A DNA stretch of 64,000 nucleotides from Blautia sp. (GCA_022770365.1 JALEHU010000069.1:1-64000); one strand, 5' to 3'; positions 9,781-20,891 are shown, numbered from the stretch's first letter. Notes: generated by a model not told the origin, from the letters alone. Translations and numbers: made by a program.

Positions 9781-9853
9781 GAAAAGGGGTTTCTCTTGAA
9801 AGCATAATTTCCTTGTGATAAATTGGGTATATATAATGTGGAGGAGGAACATC

Positions 9854-10285
9854 ATGAAAATATCAACGAGAGGCCGATATGCGATTCGGGTAATGCTTGA
9901 TCTGGCTGAACATAATCAGGAAGGGTATATTCCCCTGATGGATATTGCCAGGAGACAGGAAATTTCCGAGAAATATCTGGAGGCAATCGTATCTTCATTC
10001 AGTAAAAACGGATTTGTCCGTGCCCTTCGTGGTAAAGGCGGCGGTTATATGCTGGCCAGATCGCCGGAAGAATATACAGTCGGCAGTATTTTAAAACTTG
10101 CAGAAGGATCACTTGCACCCGTCGCCTGTCTTGAGGATATGCCCAATAAATGCCCGAGAGCAGCGGAATGCAAAACATTGAAAATGTGGGAAGGTCTGCA
10201 CAAACTGATCGATAATTATTTTGACGGGATTACTCTTCAGGATCTGCTGACAGAAGATGCAGACGTCTGTAATTATGTAATATGA
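9854..10285 (+). CDS. Rrf2 family transcriptional regulator (three-Cys cluster type)
   Basis: MKISTRGRYAIRVMLDLAEH...GKGGGYMLARSPEEYTVG; CLEDMPNKCPRAAEC cysteines. Confidence 0.92.
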   Translation: MKISTRGRYAIRVMLDLAEHNQEGYIPLMDIARRQEISEKYLEAIVSSFSKNGFVRALRGKGGGYMLARSPEEYTVGSILKLAEGSLAPVACLEDMPNKCPRAAECKTLKMWEGLHKLIDNYFDGITLQDLLTEDADVCNYVI

Positions 10286-10303
10286 GAACTATTCTATTCA
10301 AAT

Positions 10304-10368
10304 AAAAGAGAGCAAATTCTGCTACCTATATCTTGTTAGAGACAGGAGGTCAGGATTTGCTCTTTTCA
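10304..10368. terminator. terminator between the Rrf2 gene and the convergent reductase gene
   Basis: AAAAGAGAGCAAATTCTG...CAGGATTTGCTCTTTT inverted repeat. Confidence 0.7.
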
Positions 10369-10420
10369 TTTATTGTTGGGGCTGACGGGTATCAGGTGTG
10401 TGCCCATGGGCACTGTAAAA

Positions 10421-11968
10421 TCATACCAGATATTTAGCGGCTATTTTGTCAACCACGTTTGTATTATCTGCGATCCATGCGTCATATGGTTTGCCGGAGG
10501 CTGCAACAGTCTGTCCGAGTTCTACGAGAAATGAAGGAATGCTGTCCTGCAGGATTGTTCCGGCTTCATGACCGAATGCTTCTTTGCCCTGTGCTTCCTT
10601 TCCGTTGATGTACAGCACGAATGCGGGCTGGGATTTGCCGTCAATAGATTTGGCAGCGCCGCGGAATCCAAGAGCCCCGGTCTGATGAGTGCCGCAGGAG
10701 GACGGGCATCCGGAGATATGGATCTGCGGAAGAGCTCCATCCGGAATGGCTGCTTCTCTCACTGCATTGATACAGGCTTTCAGAAGGGCCTGTGAATCAC
10801 GAAGGCCGACCTGGCAGATGCTTGCGCCGATACAGCTTACGGAAGTTTCGAACAGAGTCTGAGCACCGTCATTTGTCAGTTCCAGAACCTTTTGTGCCTC
10901 TGAACCGGTGAGGTTGATGATATATGCGCCTTCATCAGGAGCAAGACGCATTTCTGCATCGGGGATTTCTGAGAGAAGATCGCTGAGCCGGCAGAATGTT
11001 TCTGCTGAAGGCTGGCCGCCGATGGGATGCCATGCAACTGTATAAAGTCCGTCCTGCTTCTGGGTAATTACACGGGAACCGGATGCTGCAGAGTCATCGC
11101 CTGTTTTGGTGCACACGGGGGCACTCACAGAAATTGTCAGATCTTCTCCGGATGCCAATACTTCATCCAGCTTTTCCAGATATGCTTTTTTGTAATTCTC
11201 CGCACCGCCAAGAGCTTCCTGCATGTATCGTGTTCTGGCTTTGGCGCGGTTGTCATAATTGCCGTAAGCGCGGAAAGTAAGCCACATGGCTTTGATATAA
11301 TATAAAATCTTATCAGGCTCAATGCCTTCCGCGACTTTTACTCCAAAGCGCGGATTATTTCCAAGACCACCCGCACTGTAAACGTCAAATTTGCCGTCTT
11401 CTCTGGCTGTGAAACCCAGATCCCGGTAGGTGGCGTGAGTGAAATTCTTTGGTGAGTTGGAGAAGCAAACCTTAAGTTTGCGAGGCATTTTTTCTGCTTT
11501 GATAAAATTCATCAGATATTCTGCTGCAGCTTCTGCATAAGGAATTACATCGAAATATTCATCTGCTTCCACTCCGGAAAGAGGAGAACACATAACATTG
11601 CGGGGAAAGTCTCCGCCGCCGCCCATGGTCACGATTCCGCAGGAAAGAGCTCCTTCCATGATGTCATAAACCATATCCGGCTGCAGGTCGTGAAGCTGGA
11701 TGGTCTCACAGGTAGTAAAATGGATGCGCTGAATGTTGAAACGGCGTACCGCATCAGCAGTAAAAGCCATTTTTTCTTTTGTTACACGTCCGGCAGTCAT
11801 TCTCAGCCGAAGCATGCTGGCCTGACCGCCTTTCTGCGCATAGCTTCCATAAAGGCCGGAGAAACCTTTGTATTCGTTTTTCTTGATTTCACCTTTATAA
11901 AATGCTTCCGTTTTTTCTTTGAAAGCCTGCATTTCCTGCTTCCAGGACAGAGGTTCTATTTTGTTCAT
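10421..11968 (-). CDS. nitrite/sulfite reductase hemoprotein
   Basis: HISGCPSSCGTHQTG siroheme/4Fe4S motif, GGGGDFPRNVMCSPL; start at MNKIEPLSWK after an RBS. Confidence 0.9.
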   Translation of the reverse strand: MNKIEPLSWKQEMQAFKEKTEAFYKGEIKKNEYKGFSGLYGSYAQKGGQASMLRLRMTAGRVTKEKMAFTADAVRRFNIQRIHFTTCETIQLHDLQPDMVYDIMEGALSCGIVTMGGGGDFPRNVMCSPLSGVEADEYFDVIPYAEAAAEYLMNFIKAEKMPRKLKVCFSNSPKNFTHATYRDLGFTAREDGKFDVYSAGGLGNNPRFGVKVAEGIEPDKILYYIKAMWLTFRAYGNYDNRAKARTRYMQEALGGAENYKKAYLEKLDEVLASGEDLTISVSAPVCTKTGDDSAASGSRVITQKQDGLYTVAWHPIGGQPSAETFCRLSDLLSEIPDAEMRLAPDEGAYIINLTGSEAQKVLELTNDGAQTLFETSVSCIGASICQVGLRDSQALLKACINAVREAAIPDGALPQIHISGCPSSCGTHQTGALGFRGAAKSIDGKSQPAFVLYINGKEAQGKEAFGHEAGTILQDSIPSFLVELGQTVAASGKPYDAWIADNTNVVDKIAAKYLV

Positions 11969-12191
11969 AACCAATCCTCCAGTATATTGATATCGTAACT
12001 GCAAAACTGTACCTGTATATGGATGAACAGATACGGATAAATATATAATAATTATAGAAGTGTTTCGAAAAGATGTCAATGAGAAGATACGCACTGACAT
12101 CTGTGCCAAAGACAGGGATAAAAATAAGAGAAGACTGTTCTTTCCGGTTCATATAGGAACTGATATACAACAGTGTTTCAAAAAAAGTGGA

Positions 12192-12220
12192 TTGACATAC
12201 ATTTTTCGGATTAATATAAT
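12192..12220 (+). promoter_or_regulatory. sigma-A type promoter for the CDP-alcohol phosphatidyltransferase gene
   Basis: TTGACA-17 nt-TATAAT. Confidence 0.8.
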
Positions 12221-12328
12221 AAGGAGATAAGGAATAAGAAAATGAGTAATAAGAACGTATGCAATAAGATAATATGCAGAACATAAATAAACAGAACGAT
12301 GATTTGCTGAAGAAGGCAGGGAGGTTTC

Positions 12329-12895
12329 ATGTTAAAAGAATACTTTAGTATACCCAATCTTATGGGATATTTTCGAATATTGATGATACCGGTATTTTTA
12401 TATACCTATTATCACGCGGAAAGCCGTGAAGATTATCTGGCGGCATTTTTAATTCTGGGAGTTTCTTTGCTTACCGATTTTTTCGATGGTAAAATCGCCA
12501 GAAGATTCAATATGGTAACAGAATTTGGAAAGATTCTGGATCCGGTGGCGGACAAACTGACACAGGGTTCTCTTGCAATTGCCGTGTTGCTGCGCTGCCC
12601 GATGATGAAGCTGTTTTTGGCAGTGTTTCTTGTAAAAGAGTGCTATATGTCACTGATGGGACTCTACATTATCAAAAAGAAAAACATCCGAAAAGGAGCA
12701 CAGTGGTTTGGGAAAATTACTACGGCAGTGGTGGATGCGGGAATTATGGTTCTTCTGCTGGCACCAAATCTTCCGGCGAATGTCGCAGACACTCTGATTA
12801 TTGTAATGATCGCTTTTATGTTGTTTTCTCTGATAAATTATATCCGGTTTTACCATGGAATCCTGAAATCAGAAGGAACAGCAGAAGAATTATGA
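12329..12895 (+). CDS. pgsA: CDP-alcohol phosphatidyltransferase (phosphatidylglycerophosphate synthase-like)
   Basis: LLTDFFDGKIARRFNMVTEFGKILDPVADK CDP-OH-P transferase signature. Confidence 0.88.
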   Translation: MLKEYFSIPNLMGYFRILMIPVFLYTYYHAESREDYLAAFLILGVSLLTDFFDGKIARRFNMVTEFGKILDPVADKLTQGSLAIAVLLRCPMMKLFLAVFLVKECYMSLMGLYIIKKKNIRKGAQWFGKITTAVVDAGIMVLLLAPNLPANVADTLIIVMIAFMLFSLINYIRFYHGILKSEGTAEEL

Positions 12896-12907
12896 TATAT
12901 CTGATAT

Positions 12908-12960
12908 AAAAAGGTTCCTTCCGGATTCAGGACTGCTGAATCCGGAAAGAACCTTTTTAT
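12908..12960. terminator. intrinsic (bidirectional-looking) terminator
   Basis: AAAAAGGTTCCTTCCGGATTCAG...CTGAATCCGGAAAGAACCTTTTT. Confidence 0.85.
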
Positions 12961-12976
12961 TATCTCATATTTAAAC

Positions 12977-14368
12977 TTAATCAGGCTCGTTCTGGAAATA
13001 CTCTCTTGTAAGCCGTATAACAATGGGAGCGAGCAGAAAAAGTGCGATCAGGTTAGGGATAGCCATGAGTCCGTTGAAGGTCTCTGCAATGCTCCAGATC
13101 AGACCAAGGTCAACAGTCGCACCCAGAAGTGCAACCAGAGAATAAGCTACCATAAAAGGCTTAATGGTTTTGCTTCCGAGAAGAAATTCCATACAGCGTG
13201 CTCCGTAAAGGCCCCAGCCGATAATGGTGGAAAAAGCAAAACAGCACATGGCGATGGCGGTAAAAATGGAAACCCAGTTGCCGTAAACACTTGTAAAGCC
13301 TGAGATTGTCAGTTCTGCACCGGCAGCAGAGCCATAGGGAACTTCAACACCGCTTAACAGAATAACAAGAGCCGTGAGTGTGCAGATCACTATGGTGTCC
13401 ATAAATACTTCAAAGATTCCGAAAAATCCCTGCTTGACAGGCTTGCGGGTATCTGCACAGGCGTGAGCGATGGAGCCTGTACCAAGACCGGCTTCATTGG
13501 AAAAAATACCGCGGGAGACACCTTTTTTCATGCTGAGGAAGAAGCTTCCTACAATACCGCCTGTTACCGCAGCAGGCTGAAACGCTCCTCTGATAATGGA
13601 ACCGAAAACAGCAGGCACACGGTTGAGATTCAGAAGAATCACTCCGATTGCAAGCAGGATATATATCAGCGCCATTACGGGAACAAGTTTTTCAGTAACT
13701 TTTCCGATTCGTTTGATTCCGCCGAGAAGTATCAGACTGACAAGGATGGTAATAATAATACCAATGATCAGGCAGCTCATTTTGATTCCGGAATCAGAAA
13801 GAATACCGTAATTGATGAGAGCGGAATTGATGGCGGCAGTAATCGTATTGACCTGTGTGGCATTGCCGGTTCCGAATACGGCAAGTACGCCGAAAAGAGA
13901 AAACAGATATGCAAGCCAGATCCATTTTTTACCAAGTCCGTTTTTGATGTAATACATGGGACCGCCTACCAGATCACCGTTCCTGTTCTTTTCGCGGAAG
14001 TGGACGGCGAGAGTGACTTCGGAAAACTTAGTGCACATACCAAGCAGTGCGGAGATCCACATCCAGAAAACAGCTCCAGGTCCTCCAATGGCAATCGCAC
14101 CGGCGACTCCGGCAATATTACCGGTGCCAACTGTCGCCGCAAGTGCCGTACAGACTGCCTGGAACGGAGTGAGAGCACCGTCCGCAGCTTCTTTCTTGCG
14201 GAACATTCGTCCGAGAGTGCATTTCATAGCGTAGGGGAACTTGCGGATCTGAATAAATCCGGACCGGATACTTAAATATAATCCAACACCGATGATACAG
14301 ATCATAGCTGGTACACCCCAGATGAAATCGTTGACAATACTGTTGAGATTTTCAATTGTTTGCAGCAT
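12977..14368 (-). CDS. alanine/glycine:cation symporter family protein (AgcS)
   Basis: ALAATVGTGNIAGVAGAIAIGGPGAVFWMW and FSNEAGLGTGSIAHA motifs. Confidence 0.93.
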   Translation of the reverse strand: MLQTIENLNSIVNDFIWGVPAMICIIGVGLYLSIRSGFIQIRKFPYAMKCTLGRMFRKKEAADGALTPFQAVCTALAATVGTGNIAGVAGAIAIGGPGAVFWMWISALLGMCTKFSEVTLAVHFREKNRNGDLVGGPMYYIKNGLGKKWIWLAYLFSLFGVLAVFGTGNATQVNTITAAINSALINYGILSDSGIKMSCLIIGIIITILVSLILLGGIKRIGKVTEKLVPVMALIYILLAIGVILLNLNRVPAVFGSIIRGAFQPAAVTGGIVGSFFLSMKKGVSRGIFSNEAGLGTGSIAHACADTRKPVKQGFFGIFEVFMDTIVICTLTALVILLSGVEVPYGSAAGAELTISGFTSVYGNWVSIFTAIAMCCFAFSTIIGWGLYGARCMEFLLGSKTIKPFMVAYSLVALLGATVDLGLIWSIAETFNGLMAIPNLIALFLLAPIVIRLTREYFQNEPD

Positions 14369-14541
14369 ATATACCTTCCTATCTGTGTGTGATGAGAGGG
14401 TGTAACTGATAACACCCTGATTAAAAATGTAAAATGAATGTAAAAATTTTAGCATAAATTACCATAAATGTACAGATTTTTATACATTTTTATGCAATAT
14501 GGAAGGGAAAGTTCCGGTAGGGAGGGGGCAGAAAAAATAAA

Positions 14542-14568
14542 TTAGCACTCACCGAAAGAAAGTGCTAA
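14542..14568 (+). promoter_or_regulatory. CIRCE element (HrcA operator)
   Basis: TTAGCACTC-N9-AAGTGCTAA, one mismatch to the consensus; upstream of clpB. Confidence 0.92.
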
Positions 14569-14575
14569 CAAACTC

Positions 14576-14604
14576 TTGACACAGTTTTAGAAAAGTGTTA
14601 TATT
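14576..14604 (+). promoter_or_regulatory. clpB promoter
   Basis: TTGACA-17 nt-TATATT just downstream of CIRCE. Confidence 0.75.
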
Positions 14605-14705
14605 TCACATAGAACAGAAAAACAGTCGACGTTTATAAATAGTGATGTCTGCACAGACAGTCGTTTCCATTTAGAAATACGTTTCTATAAATAAGGAGGA
14701 AGCCT

Positions 14706-17300
14706 ATGAATATCAGTAAATTTACACAGAAATCCATTGAGGCTGTCCAGAACCTGGAGAAAGTCGCATATGAATACGGCAACCAGGAAATCGAACAGGA
14801 GCATCTTTTGTATACCCTTCTGACACAGGAGGACAGCCTGATTCTCAAGTTGATCGAGAAGATGGAGATTAATAAGGAATATTTCCTGAATACAGTGAAA
14901 AAAGCGCTGGATGCGAAAGTGAAGGTATCCGGCGGAGAACTTCGCTTCGGTCAGTACCTGAACAAGGCCATGGTAAGCGCGGAGGATGAAGCGAAAGCCA
15001 TGGGAGATGAATACGTTTCCGTGGAACATCTGTTTTTGTCCATTCTGAAGCAGCCAAGCCCCGGCGTACAGAAAATTTTTAAGGAATTCGGCATTACCAG
15101 AGAGCGTTTTCTTCAGGCTCTGTCTACAGTTAGAGGCAATCAGCGTGTAGTCAGCGATAACCCGGAAGCCACCTATGATACGCTGAATAAATACGGTGAG
15201 GAACTGGTGGAGAAAGCCCGCAATCAGAAAATGGATCCGGTGATCGGACGTGATGCGGAAATCCGGAATATCATCCGCATTCTTTCCCGTAAGACCAAGA
15301 ATAATCCGGTTCTGATCGGTGAACCCGGTGTGGGTAAAACAGCAGCCATCGAAGGTCTTGCCCAGCGTGTGGCAAACGGTGATGTCCCGGAGGGACTTAA
15401 GAATAAAAAGATTTTTGCCCTGGATATGGGTGCTCTGGTGGCAGGTGCCAAATACAGAGGAGAATTTGAGGAACGACTGAAAGCTGTTCTGGAAGAAGTG
15501 AAAAAGAGCGAAGGCAATATCATCTTGTTTATCGATGAGCTTCACCTGATCGTAGGTGCCGGCAAGACCGACGGTGCCATGGACGCAGGAAATATGCTGA
15601 AGCCGATGCTTGCGAGAGGAGAGCTGCACTGTATCGGTGCCACTACTCTTGATGAGTATCGTCAGTATATCGAGAAGGATGCTGCTTTGGAACGTCGTTT
15701 CCAGCCGGTGATGGTGGATGAGCCGACCGTGGAGGATACCATTTCCATTCTTCGCGGACTGAAAGAACGCTATGAGGTTTACCACGGTGTCAAGATCACC
15801 GACAGTGCCCTGGTGGCAGCTGCAACGCTTTCTCACCGTTATATTACCGATCGTTTCCTTCCGGACAAAGCCATTGACCTTGTGGATGAAGCATGTGCTC
15901 TGATCAAGACTGAATTGGATTCCATGCCTACCGAACTGGATGAACAGCGCCGCAAGATCATGCAGCTGGAGATTGAAGAATCCGCTCTTAAGAAAGAAAC
16001 AGACAGCCTGAGCAGGGAGCGTCTGGCAGATCTTCAGAAGGAACTGGCGGAATTAAGAGATGCCTTTAATACACAGAAGGCCCAGTGGGATAATGAGAAA
16101 CATTCTGTTGAGAAGCTTCAGAAGCTTCGTGAACAGATTGAGGATGTCAACAAACAGATTCAGAAAGCACAGCAGGAATATAATCTGGAAAAAGCTGCCG
16201 AGCTTCAGTATGGTGAGCTTCCAAGACTGCAGCAGCAGCTGGAAATTGAAGAGCGCAATGTGAAAGACAGTGACCGCAGACTGGTTCATGAGGCTGTGAC
16301 AGAGGATGAGATCGCCAGGATCATTTCCCGCTGGACCGGGATTCCGGTAACGAGACTGACGGAGGGAGAGAGAACCAAGCTCCTTGGTCTGGAAGAACAG
16401 CTTCATAAGCGCGTGATCGGTCAGGACGAGGGTGTACGCCGTGTGACAGATGCGATTCTCCGTTCCAAAGCCGGAATCAAGGATCCCACCAAGCCCATTG
16501 GCTCCTTCCTGTTCCTTGGACCTACCGGTGTGGGTAAGACGGAACTTGCCAAGACTCTTGCGGAAACACTGTTTGATGATGAACAGAATATGGTCCGTAT
16601 TGACATGAGTGAGTATATGGAGAAATATTCTGTATCCAGACTGATCGGAGCGCCTCCGGGATATGTGGGATATGAAGAAGGCGGCCAGCTGACAGAGGCA
16701 GTCAGGAGAAAACCGTACAGTGTTGTTCTCTTTGACGAGATTGAGAAGGCTCACCCGGATGTATTCAACGTTCTCCTGCAGGTTCTGGATGACGGCAGAA
16801 TTACCGATTCCCAGGGCAGAACGGTGGATTTCAAAAATACGATCCTGATCATGACTTCCAATATCGGGTCACCGTATCTGCTGGAAGGCATTGACGAAAA
16901 CGGCGAGATCAGACCGGAAGCGGAAGCACAGGTAATGAATGATCTGAGAAATCACTTCCGTCCGGAATTTTTGAACCGTCTTGATGAAACAATTTTATTT
17001 AAGCCCTTGACAAAAGACAATATTGGTATGATAGTAGACTTACTGGTAAAAGACCTGAACAAGCGTCTTGCTGACCAGGAACTTTCTCTGGAACTGACCG
17101 ATGCAGCCAAGAATCTGTCTATTGAGGAAGGCTATGACCCGGTATACGGTGCACGTCCGCTGAAACGTTATCTGCAGAAAAATGTGGAGACTCTTGCGGC
17201 GAGACGCATCCTATCCGGTGATGTCCATACCGGTGACACGATCGTGCTGGATGTAAAGGACGGGGAGTTCATTACAAGTACAAAGGATGGCAACTCATGA
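14706..17300 (+). CDS. clpB: ATP-dependent chaperone ClpB
   Basis: Two AAA+ modules ([33 protein letters not shown]), 864 aa with coiled-coil M domain. Confidence 0.97.
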   Translation: MNISKFTQKSIEAVQNLEKVAYEYGNQEIEQEHLLYTLLTQEDSLILKLIEKMEINKEYFLNTVKKALDAKVKVSGGELRFGQYLNKAMVSAEDEAKAMGDEYVSVEHLFLSILKQPSPGVQKIFKEFGITRERFLQALSTVRGNQRVVSDNPEATYDTLNKYGEELVEKARNQKMDPVIGRDAEIRNIIRILSRKTKNNPVLIGEPGVGKTAAIEGLAQRVANGDVPEGLKNKKIFALDMGALVAGAKYRGEFEERLKAVLEEVKKSEGNIILFIDELHLIVGAGKTDGAMDAGNMLKPMLARGELHCIGATTLDEYRQYIEKDAALERRFQPVMVDEPTVEDTISILRGLKERYEVYHGVKITDSALVAAATLSHRYITDRFLPDKAIDLVDEACALIKTELDSMPTELDEQRRKIMQLEIEESALKKETDSLSRERLADLQKELAELRDAFNTQKAQWDNEKHSVEKLQKLREQIEDVNKQIQKAQQEYNLEKAAELQYGELPRLQQQLEIEERNVKDSDRRLVHEAVTEDEIARIISRWTGIPVTRLTEGERTKLLGLEEQLHKRVIGQDEGVRRVTDAILRSKAGIKDPTKPIGSFLFLGPTGVGKTELAKTLAETLFDDEQNMVRIDMSEYMEKYSVSRLIGAPPGYVGYEEGGQLTEAVRRKPYSVVLFDEIEKAHPDVFNVLLQVLDDGRITDSQGRTVDFKNTILIMTSNIGSPYLLEGIDENGEIRPEAEAQVMNDLRNHFRPEFLNRLDETILFKPLTKDNIGMIVDLLVKDLNKRLADQELSLELTDAAKNLSIEEGYDPVYGARPLKRYLQKNVETLAARRILSGDVHTGDTIVLDVKDGEFITSTKDGNS

Positions 17301-17470
17301 TACCAAAAGATCCAGTCATTTTGCTGAGCTATGTGAATACCCAGCTTCGGGATTACTATGATTCCCTGGAAGCTCTCTGCACCTGCAGAGGATTAAAGAA
17401 AAAAGAACTGATAGAGAAAATGGATTCCATCGATTATCATTACGATGAAGATACGAATCAGTTTATATAG
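17297..17470 (+). CDS. 57-aa DUF4250-like small protein, overlapping the clpB stop (ATGA)
   Basis: [57 protein letters not shown]; not in the supplied ORF track. Confidence 0.8.
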   Translation: MIPKDPVILLSYVNTQLRDYYDSLEALCTCRGLKKKELIEKMDSIDYHYDEDTNQFI

Positions 17471-17482
17471 GGTAAACAGCAG

Positions 17483-17523
17483 GAAATCCTCCGGAATGAA
17501 ACCATTCCGGGGGATTTTTTTGT
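17483..17523 (+). terminator. intrinsic terminator after clpB operon
   Basis: AATCCTCCGGAATGaaacCATTCCGGGGGATTTTTTT. Confidence 0.85.
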
Positions 17524-17663
17524 GAATAAAATTTGTATTCATTTAGCCGGACAAAGTAAAACCAAAAGAGATACGCGAAAACTAAAGGAGGATAAAATCT
17601 TAAAAAAGTATAAAGTGCACAAAAAATGCTTGCAATATTTGTGCAAGTGTATATTGTATATAG

Positions 17664-17676
17664 TTAGTCTGACTAA
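17664..17676. promoter_or_regulatory. putative MarR operator palindrome
   Basis: TTAGTC-T-GACTAA directly upstream of the MarR reading frame. Confidence 0.5.
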
Positions 17677-17680
17677 ATAA

Positions 17681-18142
17681 ATGTGCGGAGGTGAAAATGT
17701 GAATACAAGCGATCATGAAGAAACAAATGAGAAATCCCTGCAGTTTCTGTTTATGGAGATTGGAAGACATTATACAGAAAAATGTCTTTATCAGATCCGC
17801 AATCTGGGACTTCAGCCGTGCCAGGTGCCGGTTTTAATGATTCTCGCAAGAACGGATGGATGCAGTCAGCGCCGTATGGCGGAATTGCTCAGAAATAAGC
17901 CATCCACTGTTAATGTAAGCATCCAGAGACTGGAAAAAAACGGGATTGTATGCCGGAGACGTGATGAGAAAGACCAGCGTGTTATGCGTGTTTTCCTCAC
18001 AGAAGAAGGGAACAGAATCGTCGGCATTATCAGCCGGGCGGATATAACATGGTTCTGGATGAGGAAACCAGCAATATTTCCCAGGGCCAGAAACAGCTGC
18101 TTACCATTGCCAGGGCCATTCTTGCCAATAACAGGATCCTGA
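17681..18142 (+). pseudogene. MarR family regulator truncated and fused out of frame to an ABC ATPase remnant
   Basis: MarR wHTH ([70 protein letters not shown]) then frame runs into sequence encoding an ABC ATPase in another frame. Confidence 0.8.
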
Positions 18143-18393
18143 TCCTGGATGAAGCCACTTCTTCGGTAGATACCAGAACCGAGGTGCGCATCCAGAAAGC
18201 GATGGATAATCTGATGAAAGGCAGAACCAGTTTTGTCATTGCCCATCGTCTCTCCACCATCAGGGATGCGGATCTGATCCTTGTGATGAAGGACGGCGAT
18301 ATCATCAAACAGGGAATCCATGAGGAACTTCTGGCCCGGAAGGGATTTTATGCAGACCTGTATAACAGCCAGTTCGATAAAGCCAGCGCATAA
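18034..18393 (+). pseudogene. C-terminal remnant of an ABC exporter (ABCB-type) ATP-binding domain
   Basis: [50 protein letters not shown]...[25 protein letters not shown]; no Walker A or TM domain upstream. Confidence 0.85.
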
Positions 18394-18539
18394 ACCGGCA
18401 AAAAATGAAAAGTCATCCTGATGATGCTCCGACTGCGAAGATTTACCAGATCATTTATTCCTATACTTTTGCGGAAAGATAGGATATAATAAAAAAATGG
18501 CATGTAAGATCATACAAGAGTAAGGGGAATCGAACAACC

Positions 18540-20591
18540 ATGACAGAAAGCAGAAAATATCTGGAACGTGTACTGGACAGTCTTCACAGGAGAATTGCAG
18601 AGATCGATGCTTCCATCGCAGAGGGAGAAAAGGAAATTGAAAACATGCATGAATACTACTGGGAAAACTATACAGAGATGGACCAGTATGGATATGAAAA
18701 TTTCGACAATCAGCAGGCATTGCTTCATCAGGTAAATGCCAATCAGGAAGAACGTCAGCGCCGCCATCGTTTTCGCAAGATGCTGGATTCACCTTTCTTT
18801 GGAAGAGTGGATTTCCGCTTTGAGGGCGAGGAGGAAGCGGAGACTTTTTATATCGGAATCGGAAATTTTGCGGAAAAAACAGGAGGTATTCCGCTGGTTT
18901 ATGACTGGCGTGCACCGGTGAGCGGCCTTTTTTATGATTATGACAAGGGACCGGCTTCCTATACTGCACCTGCCGGAGAAATCACCGGCGAGATTATGTC
19001 CAAATGGCAGTATAAGATCCGCGGCGGAAAGATGCTCTATGATTTTAAGAGCGATATCAAGATTGACGATGAGATCTTAAAAGCAGAGCTTGGGAGCAAC
19101 GGAGAGGTACAGCTGAAAAATATTATCCGCACTATTCAGAAAGAACAGAATGCCATTATCCGCAATACAAAAGATAAGGTACTGGTGATCCAGGGAGCTG
19201 CCGGAAGCGGCAAGACCTCCATTGCTCTTCACAGGATCGCATATCTTCTCTATCACGACCGGAAGAATCTGAAATCCTCCAATATTCTGGTACTCTCGCC
19301 AAACGGTGTGTTTGCGGATTATATTTCCCATATCCTGCCGGAACTGGGAGAAGAAAACATCCGTGAGATGAGTTTTGACCTGTTTGCTTACAAGGAACTG
19401 AAGGATACGGCTGCGGACTGTGAGGATCGTTATGATCAGATTGAGCGCTCCATTGCGCACCCGAGGAAACGTGATTATTTTCATGAAAAACAGTCTGTGG
19501 AGTTTCTGGACAGTATGGAACGTTTTTTCCTGGAAATGGAAGATGAACTGATGCGCTTCCGGGATGTGGAATATAAAGGATTTGTGAAGACCGAAAAGGA
19601 GATCATAGAGCTTTTTTATTTCAAATTTATGGATATTCCGCTGCTTTCCAGGATGGATGCGGTGGCGGATTATTTTATTGATGAGGTGGAAACTCTCCGC
19701 GGCAGTGACCTTCCGGATGAGGAACGGGATTCTGTAAGAGAGAAATTCCTCAAAATGTATGAGACAAGGGATCTGTATGTCCTTTACAGTCATTTCCTGA
19801 AACGTGAAGGATATCCGGGACTGCCGAGAATTTCATATGAAAAACGCAGGCTGCGGTATGAGGATGTTTATCCGGTTCTGTATATGAAATACAGTCTTTT
19901 CAGACAGAAGGGCGACAGTCATATCAAGCACCTTGTGGTGGACGAAATGCAGGATTATTCCCGCATGCAGTATCTGATCCTGAAAAAAATGTTCCCCTGC
20001 AGGATGACCATTCTGGGGGATAAGGCGCAGACAATGGACGAGAGGGTACAGGATGTACTGGAATTTCTTCCGGGGATTTTTGGAAAAGACATCCGCCGGA
20101 TCGTGATGAATAAGAGCTACCGGAATACGGTGGAAATTGCCGGGTATGCCAATGCCCTTGCCGGAATTACGGATATGGAGCTTTTTGAGCGCCATGGAGC
20201 TCCTGTGGACGAGGCGGAATTTCCTTCCATGAGTGAAGCTCTGGAAAAGGTCCTGGAGTGCCTGAATGTGGGTGAGGATGGATTTGAGACTGCAGCAGTG
20301 ATCCTGCGCACAGAAGGCGAGGCACTGGCCGCCTGGACATTCCTGAAAGAACAGATGGACTGGAAAGGTTTTGATACGGATAACAGACTCTCTTATTTGG
20401 ACCGCAACAGTTCCAGCTTCCGTAAAGGCCTCACGGTCACCACATTCTATCTGGCAAAGGGCCTGGAGTTTGACCAGGTATTCTCTGTTTTTCCGGGAAA
20501 GGATACGAGTCCGCTTGTACAGCAGGCCCGGTATATAGCAGCTACCAGAGCTCTTCATGAACTTCATATGTTTGAGTTCCGGAAGCCCTGA
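18540..20591 (+). CDS. helD: HelD-like superfamily I (UvrD-type) helicase / RNA polymerase recycling factor
   Basis: 683 aa; VIQGAAGSGKTSIALHRIAYLLYHD Walker A, HLVVDEMQDYSRMQ, GDKAQTMDE. Confidence 0.88.
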   Translation: MTESRKYLERVLDSLHRRIAEIDASIAEGEKEIENMHEYYWENYTEMDQYGYENFDNQQALLHQVNANQEERQRRHRFRKMLDSPFFGRVDFRFEGEEEAETFYIGIGNFAEKTGGIPLVYDWRAPVSGLFYDYDKGPASYTAPAGEITGEIMSKWQYKIRGGKMLYDFKSDIKIDDEILKAELGSNGEVQLKNIIRTIQKEQNAIIRNTKDKVLVIQGAAGSGKTSIALHRIAYLLYHDRKNLKSSNILVLSPNGVFADYISHILPELGEENIREMSFDLFAYKELKDTAADCEDRYDQIERSIAHPRKRDYFHEKQSVEFLDSMERFFLEMEDELMRFRDVEYKGFVKTEKEIIELFYFKFMDIPLLSRMDAVADYFIDEVETLRGSDLPDEERDSVREKFLKMYETRDLYVLYSHFLKREGYPGLPRISYEKRRLRYEDVYPVLYMKYSLFRQKGDSHIKHLVVDEMQDYSRMQYLILKKMFPCRMTILGDKAQTMDERVQDVLEFLPGIFGKDIRRIVMNKSYRNTVEIAGYANALAGITDMELFERHGAPVDEAEFPSMSEALEKVLECLNVGEDGFETAAVILRTEGEALAAWTFLKEQMDWKGFDTDNRLSYLDRNSSSFRKGLTVTTFYLAKGLEFDQVFSVFPGKDTSPLVQQARYIAATRALHELHMFEFRKP

Positions 20592-20891
20592 ACCAAGTAC
20601 ATCCTGGTATTCTCTGGAAAAAAGATATTACAGAAATTTTAAGAAATACATTATAATAAGCCATATTTCGTGCAGCGAGTGAATATTCCCATGAATGCGT
20701 GCAAATACTGTTTATGAAAACATCATTATATGATACAGATATTGTATATGGAAATTTCATTGACAGTTTTGTGATAAAATAATAAAATGATTAAAGGGTC
20801 TGAAAATACATATGCAGGAGTATGTGATTTTAGAATCCGTGGTACCATTTTATTATCAGGGGACTGTAGATGATTAATTAAGGAGGCTACT

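Noticed and set aside
12252-12296. 14-codon ORF (MSNKNVCNKIICRT) as a regulatory leader peptide before pgsA
   Set aside because: It lies downstream of a good promoter, but the SD spacing is poor and there is no attenuator hairpin or codon run to support it.
13463-14275. 270-aa ORF opposite the AgcS symporter
   Set aside because: Shadow ORF created by the codon composition of the real minus-strand gene.
14685-15836. 383-aa antisense ORF in clpB
   Set aside because: Antisense to an unmistakable ClpB coding sequence; Phe/His-rich shadow translation.
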